From Platerodrilus igneus (Eukaryota; Arthropoda; Insecta; Coleoptera; Lycidae), in the NCBI GenBank assembly GCA_036346225.1, contig JARFIW010000900.1, positions 2,108,001 through 2,172,000 on the forward strand: a DNA stretch of 64,000 nucleotides, given 5' to 3'. Numbering within the stretch: position 1 is the stretch's first letter; the number at the start of each line of letters is the position of its first letter. A program made the position numbers and the translations under genes. The notes under the pieces are model-generated. The model worked only from the letters and a program-made list of their open reading frames with translations. It was not told the DNA's origin and made no database searches. This document shows, one piece after another, positions 1 through 11,638 of the stretch.

Positions 1-1829
1 ACTCCGTTACTATAAAAGCTACGTAAACCAAATTTAAAGGCATATTAGGCATGCCTAAAGTGCACATTTTAAAAATATTTGGAAGCATACAGGGTGTTTC
101 ATAATTCCAGGGCATATTAAACTTAATTTTAAATGGAACACCCTATATATTATTACATTTTTGAAAAGCCCATAAAAAGAGCTTTAATTTGATATCAAAT
201 TGTATCTGTCTATTCCTTTTAGTTTTTGAGATATTCAACTGTTTTTAGAAAAAATGACCCCGATTAGATACATTGCCACTGCACTAATACACAACTTATG
301 TTAATTTTCAAGGTGCAGAAAATGTTACCATATACCATAGTATATTTGTAAATATCACTTTTTTGAAATTTCTTCCCAGTATACAGGGTGTGTCAGGTTT
401 CGCAAAATGCAATTTTTAAAAAAAATTTTTAAATGGCACGCTACCAGTTTTATTGCTACAATGGATAGTTCATTAAGTGTCCTTTCATTTTGGTTAAGCA
501 ATCCCTATACCTAAATCCATTACTTTCTGAGATATTTTTGATTTTCTTCAAATTTTATGAATGTTTTTAATTTACATAACTAAAAATAACTTACTATTGG
601 AGAATATTATAAAACAATAAATACATTTTGATTAACAATCAACTACAGTTATCCAGTAACAATTTTCACTAAAGATATAACAACCTACAATAATACGCTA
701 TCAACAGAATTCTGCCAGATCAACAATATGCATTTTATAGAAAATGTTCAAGCAGAAAATCAGGCAGTCTTTAAAAAAATAACTATTACATGTAAAGTGT
801 CAGTAAGGTTTATTAATTGTAGTGTGTTGTAATTTAACAGGATATCTCTCTTGGTATATTCTTGATGCAAGTAGGAAATTTTTTAAACTTGCTCCCATTA
901 CTCAAATCATATTTAATTGTTCTTCCACTGTAAAATTCATTTTGAAAACACCTTCAAAGATTACATTTAAAACAACTGATAATGTGTTAAATGACAACAC
1001 ACTACAATTAATAAACCTAAATGACATTTTGATTGTAATTGTTATTTTTTTCAAAGCCTGCCTGATTTCCTGTTTGAACATTTTCTATAAAATGCATAAT
1101 GTTGATCTGGCAGAATTCTGTTGATAGTGTATTATTGTAGGTTGTTATATCTTTAGTGAAAATTGTTATTGAATAAGGGTAGTTGATTTTTAATCAAAAT
1201 GTATTAATTGTTTTATAATATTCTCCAATAGTAAGTTATTTTTAGTTATGTAAATTAAAAACATTCATAAAATTTGAAGAAAATCAAAAATATCTCAGAA
1301 AGTAATGGATTTAAGTATAGGGAATGCTTAACAAAAATGAAAGGACACTTAATGAACTATCCACTGTAGCAATAAAATTAGTAAGTAAAGTAAGTAGTAA
1401 AAAATTTTAACAATTGCATTTTGCGAAACCTGACACACCTTGTATACTGTGAAGAAATTTCAAAAAATTGATATTTACAAATATACTATGGTATATAGTA
1501 AAATTTTCTGCATCTTGAAAATTAACATAAGCTGTGTATTAGTGCAGTGGCAATGTATCTAATCAGGGTCATTTTTTCTAAAAACAGTTGAATATCTCAA
1601 AAACTAAAAGGAATAGACAGATACAATTTGATATCAAATTAAAGCTCTTTTTATGGGCTTTTCAAAAATGTAATAATATATAGGGTGCTTCATTTAAAAA
1701 AATATAAGCTTAATATGCCCTGGAATTATGAAACACCCTGTATGCTTCCAAATATTTTTAAAATGTGCACTTTAGGCATGCCTAATATGCCTCCAAATTT
1801 GGTTTACGTAGCTTTTATAGTAACGGAGT
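1..1829. repeat. Giant inverted repeat (foldback element)
   Basis: The first bases of the window reappear as their reverse complement ending at 1829, and the correspondence holds inward (for example 801-830 pairs with about 994-1023), so coordinates of paired bases sum to about 1825-1830. The arms are about 835 bases each, with an unpaired centre of about 150 bases near 836-985. Arms differ by scattered substitutions and small indels. Each arm contains copies of the ACAGGGTGT motif (about 90, 384) and an internal inverted repeat. No protein is encoded. The left arm may continue beyond the window. Likely a non-autonomous foldback DNA element; the family is not recognised. Confidence 0.85.
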
Positions 1830-1861
1830 TATCGACCGTTGCCACACTAAAAACTCACCAT

Positions 1862-3589
1862 GTATATTGACGTGATAAGGCGTCACGAAAGGTCATTGAA
1901 CAAAAGCTTTACAAATAAAGCCCACTAAAATATAAAAGGATCCGGCAAAAATAGAAATTTCCGTAAATTCATGGTTATGGCCTGTATAATACAATCGCAC
2001 CTTTATTCATTAAACTGTACAAGCGAAAAATCCATTCCGCGTATATAAATAATCACCCTGTATGATATAAGCGTATTCTAAATACATACGAAATGATGTA
2101 AGCAGCATAGTAAAAAAAATATTTTTAAGATTCCGTAAAACGCTTTAAATGCAAACGCAAATCGATCATTTTAAGATAAATGCAAAAGCTATTCGTTTGT
2201 AATAAACAAAATGCACTTTCTTGCATAAAAATAAATAATTTCGTGCAATTAGAATTTCAATGCTAATCCTAATTATGTATACTAAAACACGTTTTGCTGT
2301 GAAAGCAAATATTTTCTATACAAATGCAACTAGTTTGCATTATAAGGCCATTATTAAAGCTTTAAATTAATCATATCAATTGACTTTTGTATTATATAAA
2401 TTCATTTTATATAAATAATTTTTGAAATATACCTGATTAAAAAATAAGTTTTGAAAGGATACGTCCGTTTCGTATGAACTAATTAATAAAAGAACGTTTA
2501 TTCGGGGAAGTCGCCAGTACATTAAAATAACCGATAAAATTGATTATCTTTCGCATTAGTATGCGACGCCACAATAACCGTATATGTGATAGAGTAGGGC
2601 GAACCGTGCACGTCACTAATAAGTGGAACGCGTTAACGAGGCAATAAAACGCGACGATTTTGAACGTTAATGATAAATTTCAGAAAATTACGTCAGATAG
2701 GCGTGTATTATTGGGAATGGAATCGCGCAAACACTAGCATATTCTAGAAAATAGATAATTTTGTATATAAAAGAAAGCGTTTATTAAATAGATTCATTAA
2801 TAAATTCAATCGCAAAAATGTTATATTGAGAAAAGAATTCCGAAGCTATTGCTTTAAAGTATGCAATACGCATACTGTAATTAATATTTACTATGGAACA
2901 GTAAATAAAGAAGTAACCTGCACGGAAATATGAAAATTGATAAATGCAATTATTTGATCCTGTGATATTATACCATGAAGATGGGAAATGCTTCGATATA
3001 AAAACTATTAAAATTTTTATTGAATAAGCAAACCATGGATGCACATTGGTTTCTAAATGGAGATGTAAATGATATAAAAATCTTGTAAGCTGATTTGGAC
3101 GACAATTTAAAATAAGAAGGTATTTAGTTACGAATTGGATAATAATATTTGAATATTTGTCATTTAGTTTAAGATAGAGTAACTCCTAATCATTTTATTT
3201 TGTAAATCTTTACCTGGAAGATTTGTAGTCAGTGCTCGAAACACTGATTTTTTTAATAAACTATCTGTCAAGAATTTTTTGGCCAAAACAAACCTTACAA
3301 GCGTGGGAATAAATAAAACCAGGTAAACTATCTATAAGAGAAGAGATTTAGTTCTGTTGAGCTAGCTAGGCAAAGTTAGAAAAGAAGGTAAGTCAACAAC
3401 TTCAAATTTTACAATTTGCTGTATCTGTATCACAGCACTCTTTCAGCGGCGCATCAAAGTGCGGCGTTGTCATTGCACTCTTTCAGTGACGCGTCAACGC
3501 TTTGCATATTACTTTTCTAGTGACGCATCAAAGCCAGGTGTTGTCACAGCACTCTTTTAGTGGCGCTCCAACGTACGGTGTTGTCACAG

Positions 3590-3591
<2 letters not shown>
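1862..3591 (+). mobile_element. Rep-1 copy A: LTR-like block
   Basis: Non-coding, AT-rich block of the same family as 3653-6915 and 37141-39085 (minus). Shared landmarks are a start containing a short inverted repeat (CGTGA..TCACG), an internal block beginning CTATCTGTCAAG near 3262, and a 3' end of repeated CACTCTTTTAG/TGTTGTCACAG units followed by a TA tract. I call it LTR-like because the end units contain a tRNA-Lys primer-site-like sequence and because it has no coding capacity. It is shorter than copy B. The exact 5' border and target duplication cannot be fixed because it abuts TA-rich DNA. Confidence 0.5.
3431..3591 (+). repeat. Four tandem PBS-like cassettes at the end of Rep-1 A
   Basis: Four 34-40-base units, each with a sequence resembling the insect tRNA-Lys(CTT) primer site TGGCGCCCAACGTGGGGC: 3447-3464, 3487-3504, 3521-3538 and 3561-3578 (the last is TGGCGCTCCAACGTACGG). 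Units are separated by TGTTGTCACAG plus CACTCTTTTAG, the first of which is also the terminus of the whole block. The similarity to a primer site is partial and the function is inferred. Confidence 0.55.

Positions 3592-3652
<61 letters not shown>
3592..3652. repeat. (TA)n tract between Rep-1 copies
   Basis: About 30 uninterrupted TA dinucleotides. It lies exactly between the terminal GCA of one Rep-1 block and the start of the next. Open frames through it (Tyr-Ile runs) are artefacts. Confidence 0.98.
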
Positions 3653-3655
<3 letters not shown>

Positions 3656-4435
3656 GTGATAAAGAAGTCACGAGAGGTAATGGAAACCCCAATTTTATCA
3701 ATAAAACCTACCAAAATAGAAGGAACGGAAAAAAATTTAAATTTCCGAACATTCGTTGTTCTACCTTCTATGAAATTAAGCGTTTAACACGTACAAAGCC
3801 CTTAAATTCATTTGCCTTAATAAAAATCATATTTTTCAGTGTGTGTAAATAAAGCCTTCTTAAAAATACGAGTTTCATTCGAAGATATAAAATAAAAATC
3901 CAGTTAAATTGGTCCGCATTTAAAACAAACGATATTTTCGTGTATAGATAATATTTAACTTCATTGTTTTAAATACAATGCAAAGCCATTCGTTTCATTC
4001 GTGTCATTATGAAATATAAAAAGAACCTCTTATAAATCATGTAATTAAAAATTCATTGCAAAATGTGAAAAAAGTCCTAAAATACCTTAAACCTGATGCA
4101 AATTAATCGTTGAGAGATATCGTAAAAATGAGTTTTCATTACTAAGAGATAAAATACAAAGCTATTGCATTTATTAACGAATCCCTCACATTTATCAACG
4201 AAGCCTTCGTAAATTAAAATACTAAATAAATTTTCGGTATCAAATATACGTTAGCACGTTTTATTTACCGGAAAAACCAATCCTCTTTTACAATTATTAA
4301 GATGCAATTCTTTTTGCATTTGCAAAACTTTTAAGAAAGCAATTGTAGCTTTAATTAATTATGTGATTATACTGAAATCTGTACTTTATTAGTATACGAG
4401 TCAACCATAAAGAAAGCAATCGCGTACTTTAATTA

Positions 4436-4961
4436 TTTTTTCCGACGACCACTTGTGAAAACAACAGATTACACACTACTTATTTATGTAGAAAGTAAAG
4501 TATATCACTCTAGAGTGCGAAAGTACATATCACTCTAGTGTTGAAATACTTTTCAACTCTAGAGTGATATGACTGATGTTAGTATGCTAGTTACCTAGGC
4601 AACCCAAACGACTACCGGTTTCTACCTTTTTGCATTCATTCGTTTCGTTTTGGCTAATAACAGTTTAAAATACCCATAGTTAAATCGATACTGACAGTTT
4701 CCGTTTTACTTAAAGATGTAATTACTCATATTAGTTTGTAATTGAAATGATTTCTTTAATAAAAATTGAGAATGCATACGCTAAAAGCAACAGATTCGCG
4801 GATTTTATAAAAACAAAGTAGGTGTTCGAATTTTCAACATCAAAACGTCAAATAAATTTTATAGGTGTCTGTCTGTCTTGCATTATTGCGTACACATTTA
4901 TTGCAAATAAGCATAAAAATAACTATTTCGTAATTGTTTTTAGTGGTGGTCGTCGGAAAAA
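4436..4961. mobile_element. MITE with 16-base terminal inverted repeats
   Basis: The ends read TTTTTCCGACGACCAC (from 4437) and its reverse complement (to 4961), flanked on both sides by TA, which fits the 2-bp TA duplication of Tc1/mariner-type insertions. It is about 525 bases long with no open frame. Near the left end is a nested inverted repeat built on ATATCACTCTAGAGT (about 4500-4572). It sits inside Rep-1 copy B and is therefore younger than it. Confidence 0.75.
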
Positions 4962-4977
4962 TAGAGTACAGTACTCG

Positions 4978-5076
4978 CGTGAAAAGTGACATTTCACACT
5001 CGTGGAATAGTCGCACTCGGCTTACGCCTCGTGCGACAATACTCTTCCACTCGTGTGAAATGGGTCACTTTCCACG
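4978..5076. repeat. Hairpin with about 40-base arms
   Basis: CGTGAAAAGTGACATTTCAC.. on the left pairs with ..GTGAAATGGGTCACTTTCC on the right, and GTCGCAC/GTGCGAC closes the stem over a loop of about 14 bases (5017-5030). The arms have a few mismatches and one short bulge. It lies 17 bases outside the MITE at 4436-4961. It could be a separate small foldback element; no function is visible. Confidence 0.8.
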
Positions 5077-6914
5077 CTAATAATGTAATATACTATTCCG
5101 TGCGTGTATAATATCAAAAATAAAATATTCATTTCAAAATTAGTTTAAGAGTTTTAAATGGAGTACTTTCGTGATTAATAAAGACAAATACGCCATCTTT
5201 GCTATAAATGTTTTTAAAAGTGATTAAATAAATGAATAAACGCCGATTCTAAGAGGACGACAATTAAAAATGCCATAAAACAGATCATAGTTAATTATGG
5301 GTTTCCGTGTAACAATAAGATAAAATGAGATGCGACTATTAATTTCGTACGTTAGAAGAGGATAAACGGCACGTTTTACGATAACACATAAATCATAAAC
5401 ATGACAATAACTGGATTGTTAAAGCACGAAGACGGTATAAATTCTTGTTAATATTACATCACGTAGATGACTAATTTTCTAGGTGGTGTTACATTTACGC
5501 GGCATAATTTACGCGCGCTATTTTTACACTTTAGGCGTGGCTCTAACGCCATTTTATAACATCTACAGATCACGTTTTTACCGGATGATGCAATCGCTGT
5601 CTAAGTCAATTTGCATGCACAATTTAGGTAAAAATCAAATTACTTACGTTATGTGTATCTCAAAACTTCATCTCAGGGTCCAGCACGTGGTTTGGGTTTG
5701 ATTACGCCATGTTGAACATCAAATTACTATCCGTCACTAAACTTCTATTGCATCTCGTAAGGGTTTAAAAGGAAATAGGTAGCGGGTACGATAATGGTCG
5801 AGGTAAAGGGAAACTACATACCTTTTTCTTAAAAAACTACCGCGCACTTAGATACTTGTTGCTTAGTCCATGTCTCGTGGCTTAATGCCCGATTTCTCCA
5901 CTCGCGCACATCCGCATTCCTTCTGCGGAAACTCGACTGTCAGCGACGACGGAAGTTAGCGTATTATTCAAAAATACGCGGCAATTAACTTACAAATATA
6001 TCTCTAAACCTAAACATGATCCATGGCCAGTTTGGCATGTAACAGTGGATAAGAAAAAATTTCGAACGGTGACGTATTAAGATAATTTTATATATAAACG
6101 GAAACTTCATTAATTCGCGTTTCGATTGAGTACTAAACCAAGTATATAACTTTGAGAAAAGATTTAAACGCATAAATTTGAGCAATTTATAATATTAAGA
6201 TATGCAATAAGTACCGTAGAACTTTGCATATATACGAAACTTATAAATTTTAGTAGTTTGAAACATAAAAATTATCAAACTCTATTATTTGATGAAACAT
6301 CGTTTTGTAAAAATACTATGAAGATTAAACATTCTTCGATACAAGTTAATTAATCAAAAATAGACGATACGCGTTTTGATGGAGATTTAAGATGGAAATG
6401 GGAAGTCTTAATACCGTTAATTACGTTGAAGATGAGATTTTTACAAGCGCTATTTTACCAAGAGGATAGGTTGCTTCAAATTATGGGGTCGAACTTTGAA
6501 GTATTTTGACCTTTAATATATTATCTGTCAAGGGTTTTTTCCCAAACACACTTACACGCGTGGTAATATGTGATAGGCAAATTAACCAGCTATTAAAGAA
6601 GATTGTGCACCTTTTAACAAGGATTAGGTAAGAATTATTAAGTGACTTGTAGGAATTTTTTCTGTATGAAATTAAGCTGTAAACTGTTAACGTATAGATA
6701 TTTTCTTCAGATTGTTGTGTTTTATTTCATTTGGTAAATCTCACAGTACAAATTTCCGTTGAATTAGCCATGCAAAGAAAAGAAAAGGAAGATAAAATAA
6801 TAATTTCAAACTTCCCACTGCTGTACTTAAGTCACAGTATAATTTGGGCAATACTCCAACCACTTGTCACAGCACTCTTTTCGCGGTGCTCCAACGTCCA
6901 AGCGGTGTCACAGC

Positions 6915-6949
6915 AATATATACGTATATATATATATATATATATATAT

Positions 6950-6995
<46 letters not shown>
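6915..6995. repeat. (TA)n tract between Rep-1 B and Rep-2 C
   Basis: Slightly interrupted TA tract (interruptions ACG and TCA). It marks the join between a Rep-1 end (GTCACAGCA) and a Rep-2 start. Confidence 0.97.
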
Positions 6996-6997
<2 letters not shown>

Positions 6998-7915
6998 CGT
7001 GTAAATTATAGGTTAAGAGGGATAGATAAGTCAAGAGAATAAATTTGTAACGACCGTGTATATAGAAAATAGGAATAATTTATTTACGCTCTAAATTAAT
7101 TAGTTTTGACATTAAAACAAACGGTTAATAGCATACATTTGTATTAATAAATTGGAATGTTAAAGTGTAGAAGTTTTGTAGTACGTGAAAACTCAAGGAT
7201 GATACGAATATAATTAGCTTTAATATTTTGAAGGGTGTATAAATCAAGCACATCAAATGATAAGGAGAGCTTTTGTATCAATAATGTAAACGCATATTTT
7301 CCATTTAACTAAAAAAGCGTTCGTTAAAAACATAAATCCTAAGAAATTCTATGGGTTGAACAACATGGAAAGTACAATTTCAAACGGACAATCGGTTCAT
7401 AGAAAGCCTGACAGATAAATAAACAAGTTCAAGGAACCAGAATGTACGTTAGAACACAATTCTGTAGAAATTTTAGTTAACGGTCGATGCGAAGCCTACG
7501 AAAATAACAGGTTGTTTGAAAGCAAGTCGAGACGGGATACCATTAGCATAAGACAGACAAGGATCACATATAATAGACGTTGGGTAAAACACTCATTTAA
7601 AGTGCGCGACAAGTTGTAGAGGTCAACCATAATATCGATTTTATGTTGCTGGAGTGGAATTGTACAAAACACAACGAATATGCGTTAGACGAGGTAAGAT
7701 AGTTGGAGGCTAGACCTAAGAATGGGAGAAATGTTTGTGATTGGCTGATTGCTAGGGGGTGAGAGAAAATTTAAAGAAGATCGCAATCATTGTATTTGTT
7801 AAACAGTGTTTCGGACTAAAGCGACGATGGAATGAGAATTCTAAAATTTTCAGAATCGGTTACGGAGGGAGAGCTTTTCGATTGAAATAGGGTGCAGGAG
7901 GTGTCTTTCTACTAT

Positions 7916-7924
7916 TATAAATAC
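7916..7924 (+). promoter_or_regulatory. Probable LTR TATA box (Rep-2 C)
   Basis: TATAAATAC, conserved at the equivalent place in Rep-2 copy D (33613-33621), with a related TATATAAAGG in copy F. About 30-50 bases downstream lies a CTCTT/CTTAC-rich stretch that is also shared. Position and conservation suggest the LTR promoter. Confidence 0.5.
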
Positions 7925-9010
7925 ACTAGAAGACATAGTAAGGCTCTCTTACTTTACTGAGCTCTTACTTCGCTTAGCTCTTACTTGACTTACTTCTACG
8001 GTAACATCTAAGTTTAAAATTTAATAAATCGGTGATAGTGCAGTCCGTCTTAATTAAAAGTGTGAAAGCACGGGTGGGTGCTATATTGTAAACGGTGCTG
8101 TCGCTACATACAAAGAACAAACGGAGGATGTTACTGAGGTAAGCCTGCCTAGATAAATTTTGGAACAAAGATGCTGGGTGTTTAGTAGATACGGAAGGCG
8201 ATTAATTTATTTTGGATAAATATATGGGTTGAAATATTGAAAGCGTCTGCAGAGAATTGGATAGCGATTGGAAATAAGTTTGATCTACATATAGCAAAGA
8301 GGTGGATAGAATGCTACGACGAAGTTTTGGGTGGACGACATCTTCAGAGGTGACAGTAAAAAAAAACTTATTCCAGGTAATGAAACTAGTTTCTAGTGTT
8401 ATTGCTTGAACATTTTGTGCTGTTATTTTGTGCTAGAGTGATTTGACACATTGGGTGTGTATTTTATGAACATAAAAGCTAATTTGAAGGGTATCTGAAA
8501 AAGACAATTTGTATTTATTATTTGAAGGTGTAAATAAATGACGTAAATTTTTGATGTAAAGAGTAAACGGGTCTTTAGGGTTGTTGAAAGCAAAGATGCG
8601 ATTTATTTATGCATTTAGAGTAACAGGTTTATACTGAGCTCACCATAGACCAGAGTAAAATTCAAATCAGGGTTTCAAGACAGGCCCATCTACCTATATA
8701 AAACAAAAACTGTTGAAATAAATTAAAGTCATGAAATTTAAAAGGATTTAATGATTGAGATTGTAATATTTTATAAAGCTGTATATCTGAATTTGCAAAT
8801 GTTGAACTGGTAACGGAAAATTTTGATTTGTATGTATCGTTGCATTATTTGAGTAATAATTTTATTTGATAGTGTAAGTGAGAAAGAGTAAACTTAGGAT
8901 GGTAAGTATCTCTGAAGAAGCAGATTTTAGAGCTAGCCGTGGTATGCTGAAATAAGGAGGCATTCCAAAAATATTGGAATATTTTATTTAATTTTCAGGA
9001 AAAGATTTTA

Positions 9011-9090
9011 GGACAGTCCAATTTGTGGGGCACGATTTTAGAGCTTATTCACTGCAAATTTTATGACAGCCCAACGCTGGGACTCGATTT
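9011..9090 (+). repeat. Two PBS-like cassettes at the end of Rep-2 C
   Basis: 9011-9036 and 9066-9090 (TGACAGCCCAACGCTGGGAC) are 55 bases apart and both resemble TGGCGCCCAACGTGGGGCTC, the complement of the 3' end of insect tRNA-Lys(CTT). Between them stands TTCACTGCA, a variant of the LTR terminus ATTACAGCA. The match extends past the usual 18 bases into CTCGAT. Confidence 0.55.
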
Positions 9091-9107
9091 AAGAGCATAA
9101 TTACATT

Positions 9108-9379
9108 ACATTTGATTTTCCAATGCTCCACCCGAAGGTACTACATTGGCCAGGAAGCGAGTTTTTTTTTACCTGGAAAATTTTTGAATTTTGCCGAACC
9201 CTTGCTGTTTCAAGCAAGGTAGGGATCTTTAACGTGCGTGACAACACTCACACACGGGACCTCCATTTTACCTCTTATCCGAACGAGGGTGTATTTTTGT
9301 GAAAAATGCTCGCCTAACATTTTTCAAGCGGACCGTGTCGGGATTCGAACCCGGGACCTTGGGCGTAGTAGTCACACAC
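9108..9379 (-). mobile_element. tRNA-derived SINE, copy 1, 5' truncated
   Basis: Reading on the minus strand, a B-box-like GGTTCGAATCC (in GGTCCCGGGTTCGAATCCCG) is followed by a body of about 230 bases ending in GGAGCATTGGAAAATC. Near-identical to the copy at 47885-48183 and related to 49421-49720. It is flanked by a perfect 9-base duplication ATAATTACA (9099-9107 and 9380-9388). The A-box half is missing compared with the other copies, as expected of incomplete reverse transcription. Confidence 0.85.
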
Positions 9380-9390
9380 ATAATTACAGC

Positions 9391-9434
9391 AATATATATA
9401 TATATATATATTGCTGTGTATATGTATATATATA

Positions 9435-9482
<48 letters not shown>
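9391..9482. repeat. (TA)n and (GT)n microsatellites
   Basis: A TA run with palindromic flanks (ACAGCAATATA..TATTGCTGT), then interrupted TA, then about 22 GT units to 9482. Open frames across it are spurious. Confidence 0.95.
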
Positions 9483-9483
<1 letters not shown>

Positions 9484-9717
9484 CATATAAGGGAATTATT
9501 ATCTAATCTATTAAAGTGTTTCGGTACAAAACCAATCGATTTAGTACATGGTTAAGAATATCAAACTGTAATACTAGAAGTATATTATCTAGGCTTGAAT
9601 TATTTTATAGCTCCTTTATTATTTATTTGAATCTAAATAATTGCTATAGATGAAATTTTTGTATACCTAATCATAGTACTAGAAACAAAAACAATATGCT
9701 CGATTGCCAATAAGAAA

Positions 9718-9719
9718 TA

Positions 9720-9760
<41 letters not shown>
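9718..9760. repeat. (TA)n tract
   Basis: TA dinucleotide run at the left border of the LTR-like block 9765-11640; it ends in TATTGC, the mirror of the GCAATA seen at other block ends. Bases 9483-9717 to its left show nothing recognisable. Confidence 0.95.
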
Positions 9761-9762
<2 letters not shown>

Positions 9763-9764
9763 CT

Positions 9765-11638
9765 ACGATATTGCTACTCGCCAGGTGCGCAACGACCAAT
9801 TGCCTGCTGATCGCCACCTCTAGGTGCCTTTAAAATAATTTAAAATTAACACAATCAAATTTATTCCTCGACTAGGTCAGTGATGTCAGGCACAAAGCAA
9901 AACGATGATATGATAAAGAATTTTTACTCACTCCTTTCCAACACAATACACCTGAATATGACAAACGAAAGTCACCAAAATTTGTATAATGAACTAAATA
10001 CAATTTTTGTCATATTATAATTTACAAACCTACGCCTTTTTTAATATCATTTACCCTTTATAGAACCTTTAAATCAAAATTAAAATAAATATTCCTATCG
10101 AATGAGCTCTTTACGAAGATTATAAATTTTTACACCTTTTTAAAGCAATTAAAACCAGCAAATAAATGTATCTTACCACGAATAGTTTCGTTGAACGTTC
10201 AAAGAAATATCCCCGTTTTTTATATAATTTTGCGTAGCAACCAAATTTTTGTTGACCTTTTACACACTATGCAAATTTTAAGCTCACTTCTAAATGCACA
10301 ATTTATGTAAAATTACAAATGCTACGTGCTATAAATTAAATAAATAGTTCTCACCTTATATTTTGCTGTTTTTTTTCTGCTGGAGTTTCCTGGCTCCGAA
10401 TTCCCACTTGTTACGGTTCTTCCGACAATTCGGCTTAGAAGTCACTTTTAATTGAATAACGGTCGTTTATTCAGTAACTTAGAGTCGTTAACCAGCAGCT
10501 TACCGTGTTTGAGTATTTATCAGCACTTAGAGTCGTTTACCCAGTAATTTGAAGTATCTTACCAGTAACTTGGAGTGTTAATGCAGTAATTTGAAGACTT
10601 TACCCAATAACTTAGATTATTAAGCAACAACCTAGAATCGGTTACCCAGTAATTTAGAGTAGTTTATATCCAGTAATTTAGAGTTGTTTATGTCCAGTAA
10701 TTTAGAATCGTTTACCAATGAGCCCTAAATGAATAAAATTGCAACGATTTTTATTTAAATTAATTATTTTATACTTACGTGTATATCAACGGCAAAATTG
10801 TATATAAATTTATTGAAACATGCACTCGTTTGAACTTTTCTAAGTTCAACTTTTACAATTATTAACTTTCACTAATAATTTAATTCTCATGATTTTCTTT
10901 CAAAATAGCACAGTCGGCGCGTGGATTATCAAATAATGCTCCTCTATTTGCTTCGTTAGTTTTATAGAATCAAATTCCTTCTCGAATATTCCACCCGTTC
11001 TCATTGGTTGACAGAACGCTATTAGTTGTTTGTACGTGGGAAAAGCGTTTTAATTATGGTTATATCTGCAATCTGTTGGGTTTTAGAGAGACTTGATTAA
11101 CAAATGATATTAAATATACGTTCTAAATCGTACGTATTATTAAGGATGACATTTTATGTATGTTCCAAATTGCACGTATTACCGTCGCCTCAGATATCCA
11201 TACATTATTTACATTTGCTTGTTTTAAGGGTTTGACTATTACAAACTGGTATAAGTTACACGCATTTATTAATCTCTTCACGCAAATGCGTTTAGATTGA
11301 AAGAAATTTCATTTCACGGTTACTTTTCTTCAAATATGTTGAATTTGTATTTGTTTTGAGCTAAAGGATGTTTTTAAATGTTCTAAGATGATTGGATTGA
11401 TTCTGCAATTATTTATTTTAATAAATGTAGTGAAGTTATTACGAAATAAGCTTCCTTTAATTAATTGTAGTTTGTAATTAATTTTATACAAGGTGATTTG
11501 TATTTGTTTTTCCATAATGAATGAAGTTTGTACATTTTTGGATTTAAATGTTTGATTTTCCTGGTTTTTATGATATTTACATGAGGTATTCCTCCTTTGT
11601 GAACTTATATGACCTTAAAGAAACTTATAATCAGAGCA

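Larger units (their letters stand above)
3653..6915 (+). mobile_element. Rep-1 copy B: long LTR-like block
   Basis: The longest Rep-1 copy, about 3.26 kb including a nested MITE (4436-4961). It begins with CGTGATAAAGAAGTCACG right after a TA tract and ends with two PBS-like units (about 6845-6863 and 6884-6905) and GTCACAGCA before the next TA tract. It shares long stretches with the minus-strand copy at 37141-39085, including the block with ATATTTTCGTGTATAGA near 3934. No coding sequence. It is followed directly by a Rep-2 block, the same order as on the minus strand at 39085-34915. Confidence 0.5.
6996..9395 (+). mobile_element. Rep-2 copy C: LTR-like block with PBS-like end
   Basis: Same family as 32710-34880 (+) and 34915-37140 (-). 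Shared landmarks are a start with AGGTTAAGAGGGATAGATAA, a TATA box with nearby purine-rich start region (7916), GAGCTCACCATAGACCAGAG at 8637 (compare 34327), and an end with PBS-like cassettes. A SINE is inserted at 9108-9379. If the SINE and one copy of its duplication are removed, the block ends in ATTACAGCA followed by a TA tract, the same ending as copy D. No coding region is seen in 6996-9107. Confidence 0.55.

Noticed and set aside
822..1124. 100-residue frame in the centre of the giant palindrome
   Set aside because: No domain or codon bias; it spans the loop of a non-coding foldback repeat.
3592..3652. Open frames of Tyr-Ile or Ile-Tyr repeats
   Set aside because: They are only the (TA)n tract read in frame.
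9330..9365. tRNA gene suggested by GGTTCGAATCC on the minus strand
   Set aside because: Part of a dispersed SINE with flanking duplication; no acceptor stem or full cloverleaf.
10440..10715. CRISPR-like array
   Set aside because: Units are degenerate and spacing irregular, with no unique spacers; the genome is eukaryotic.
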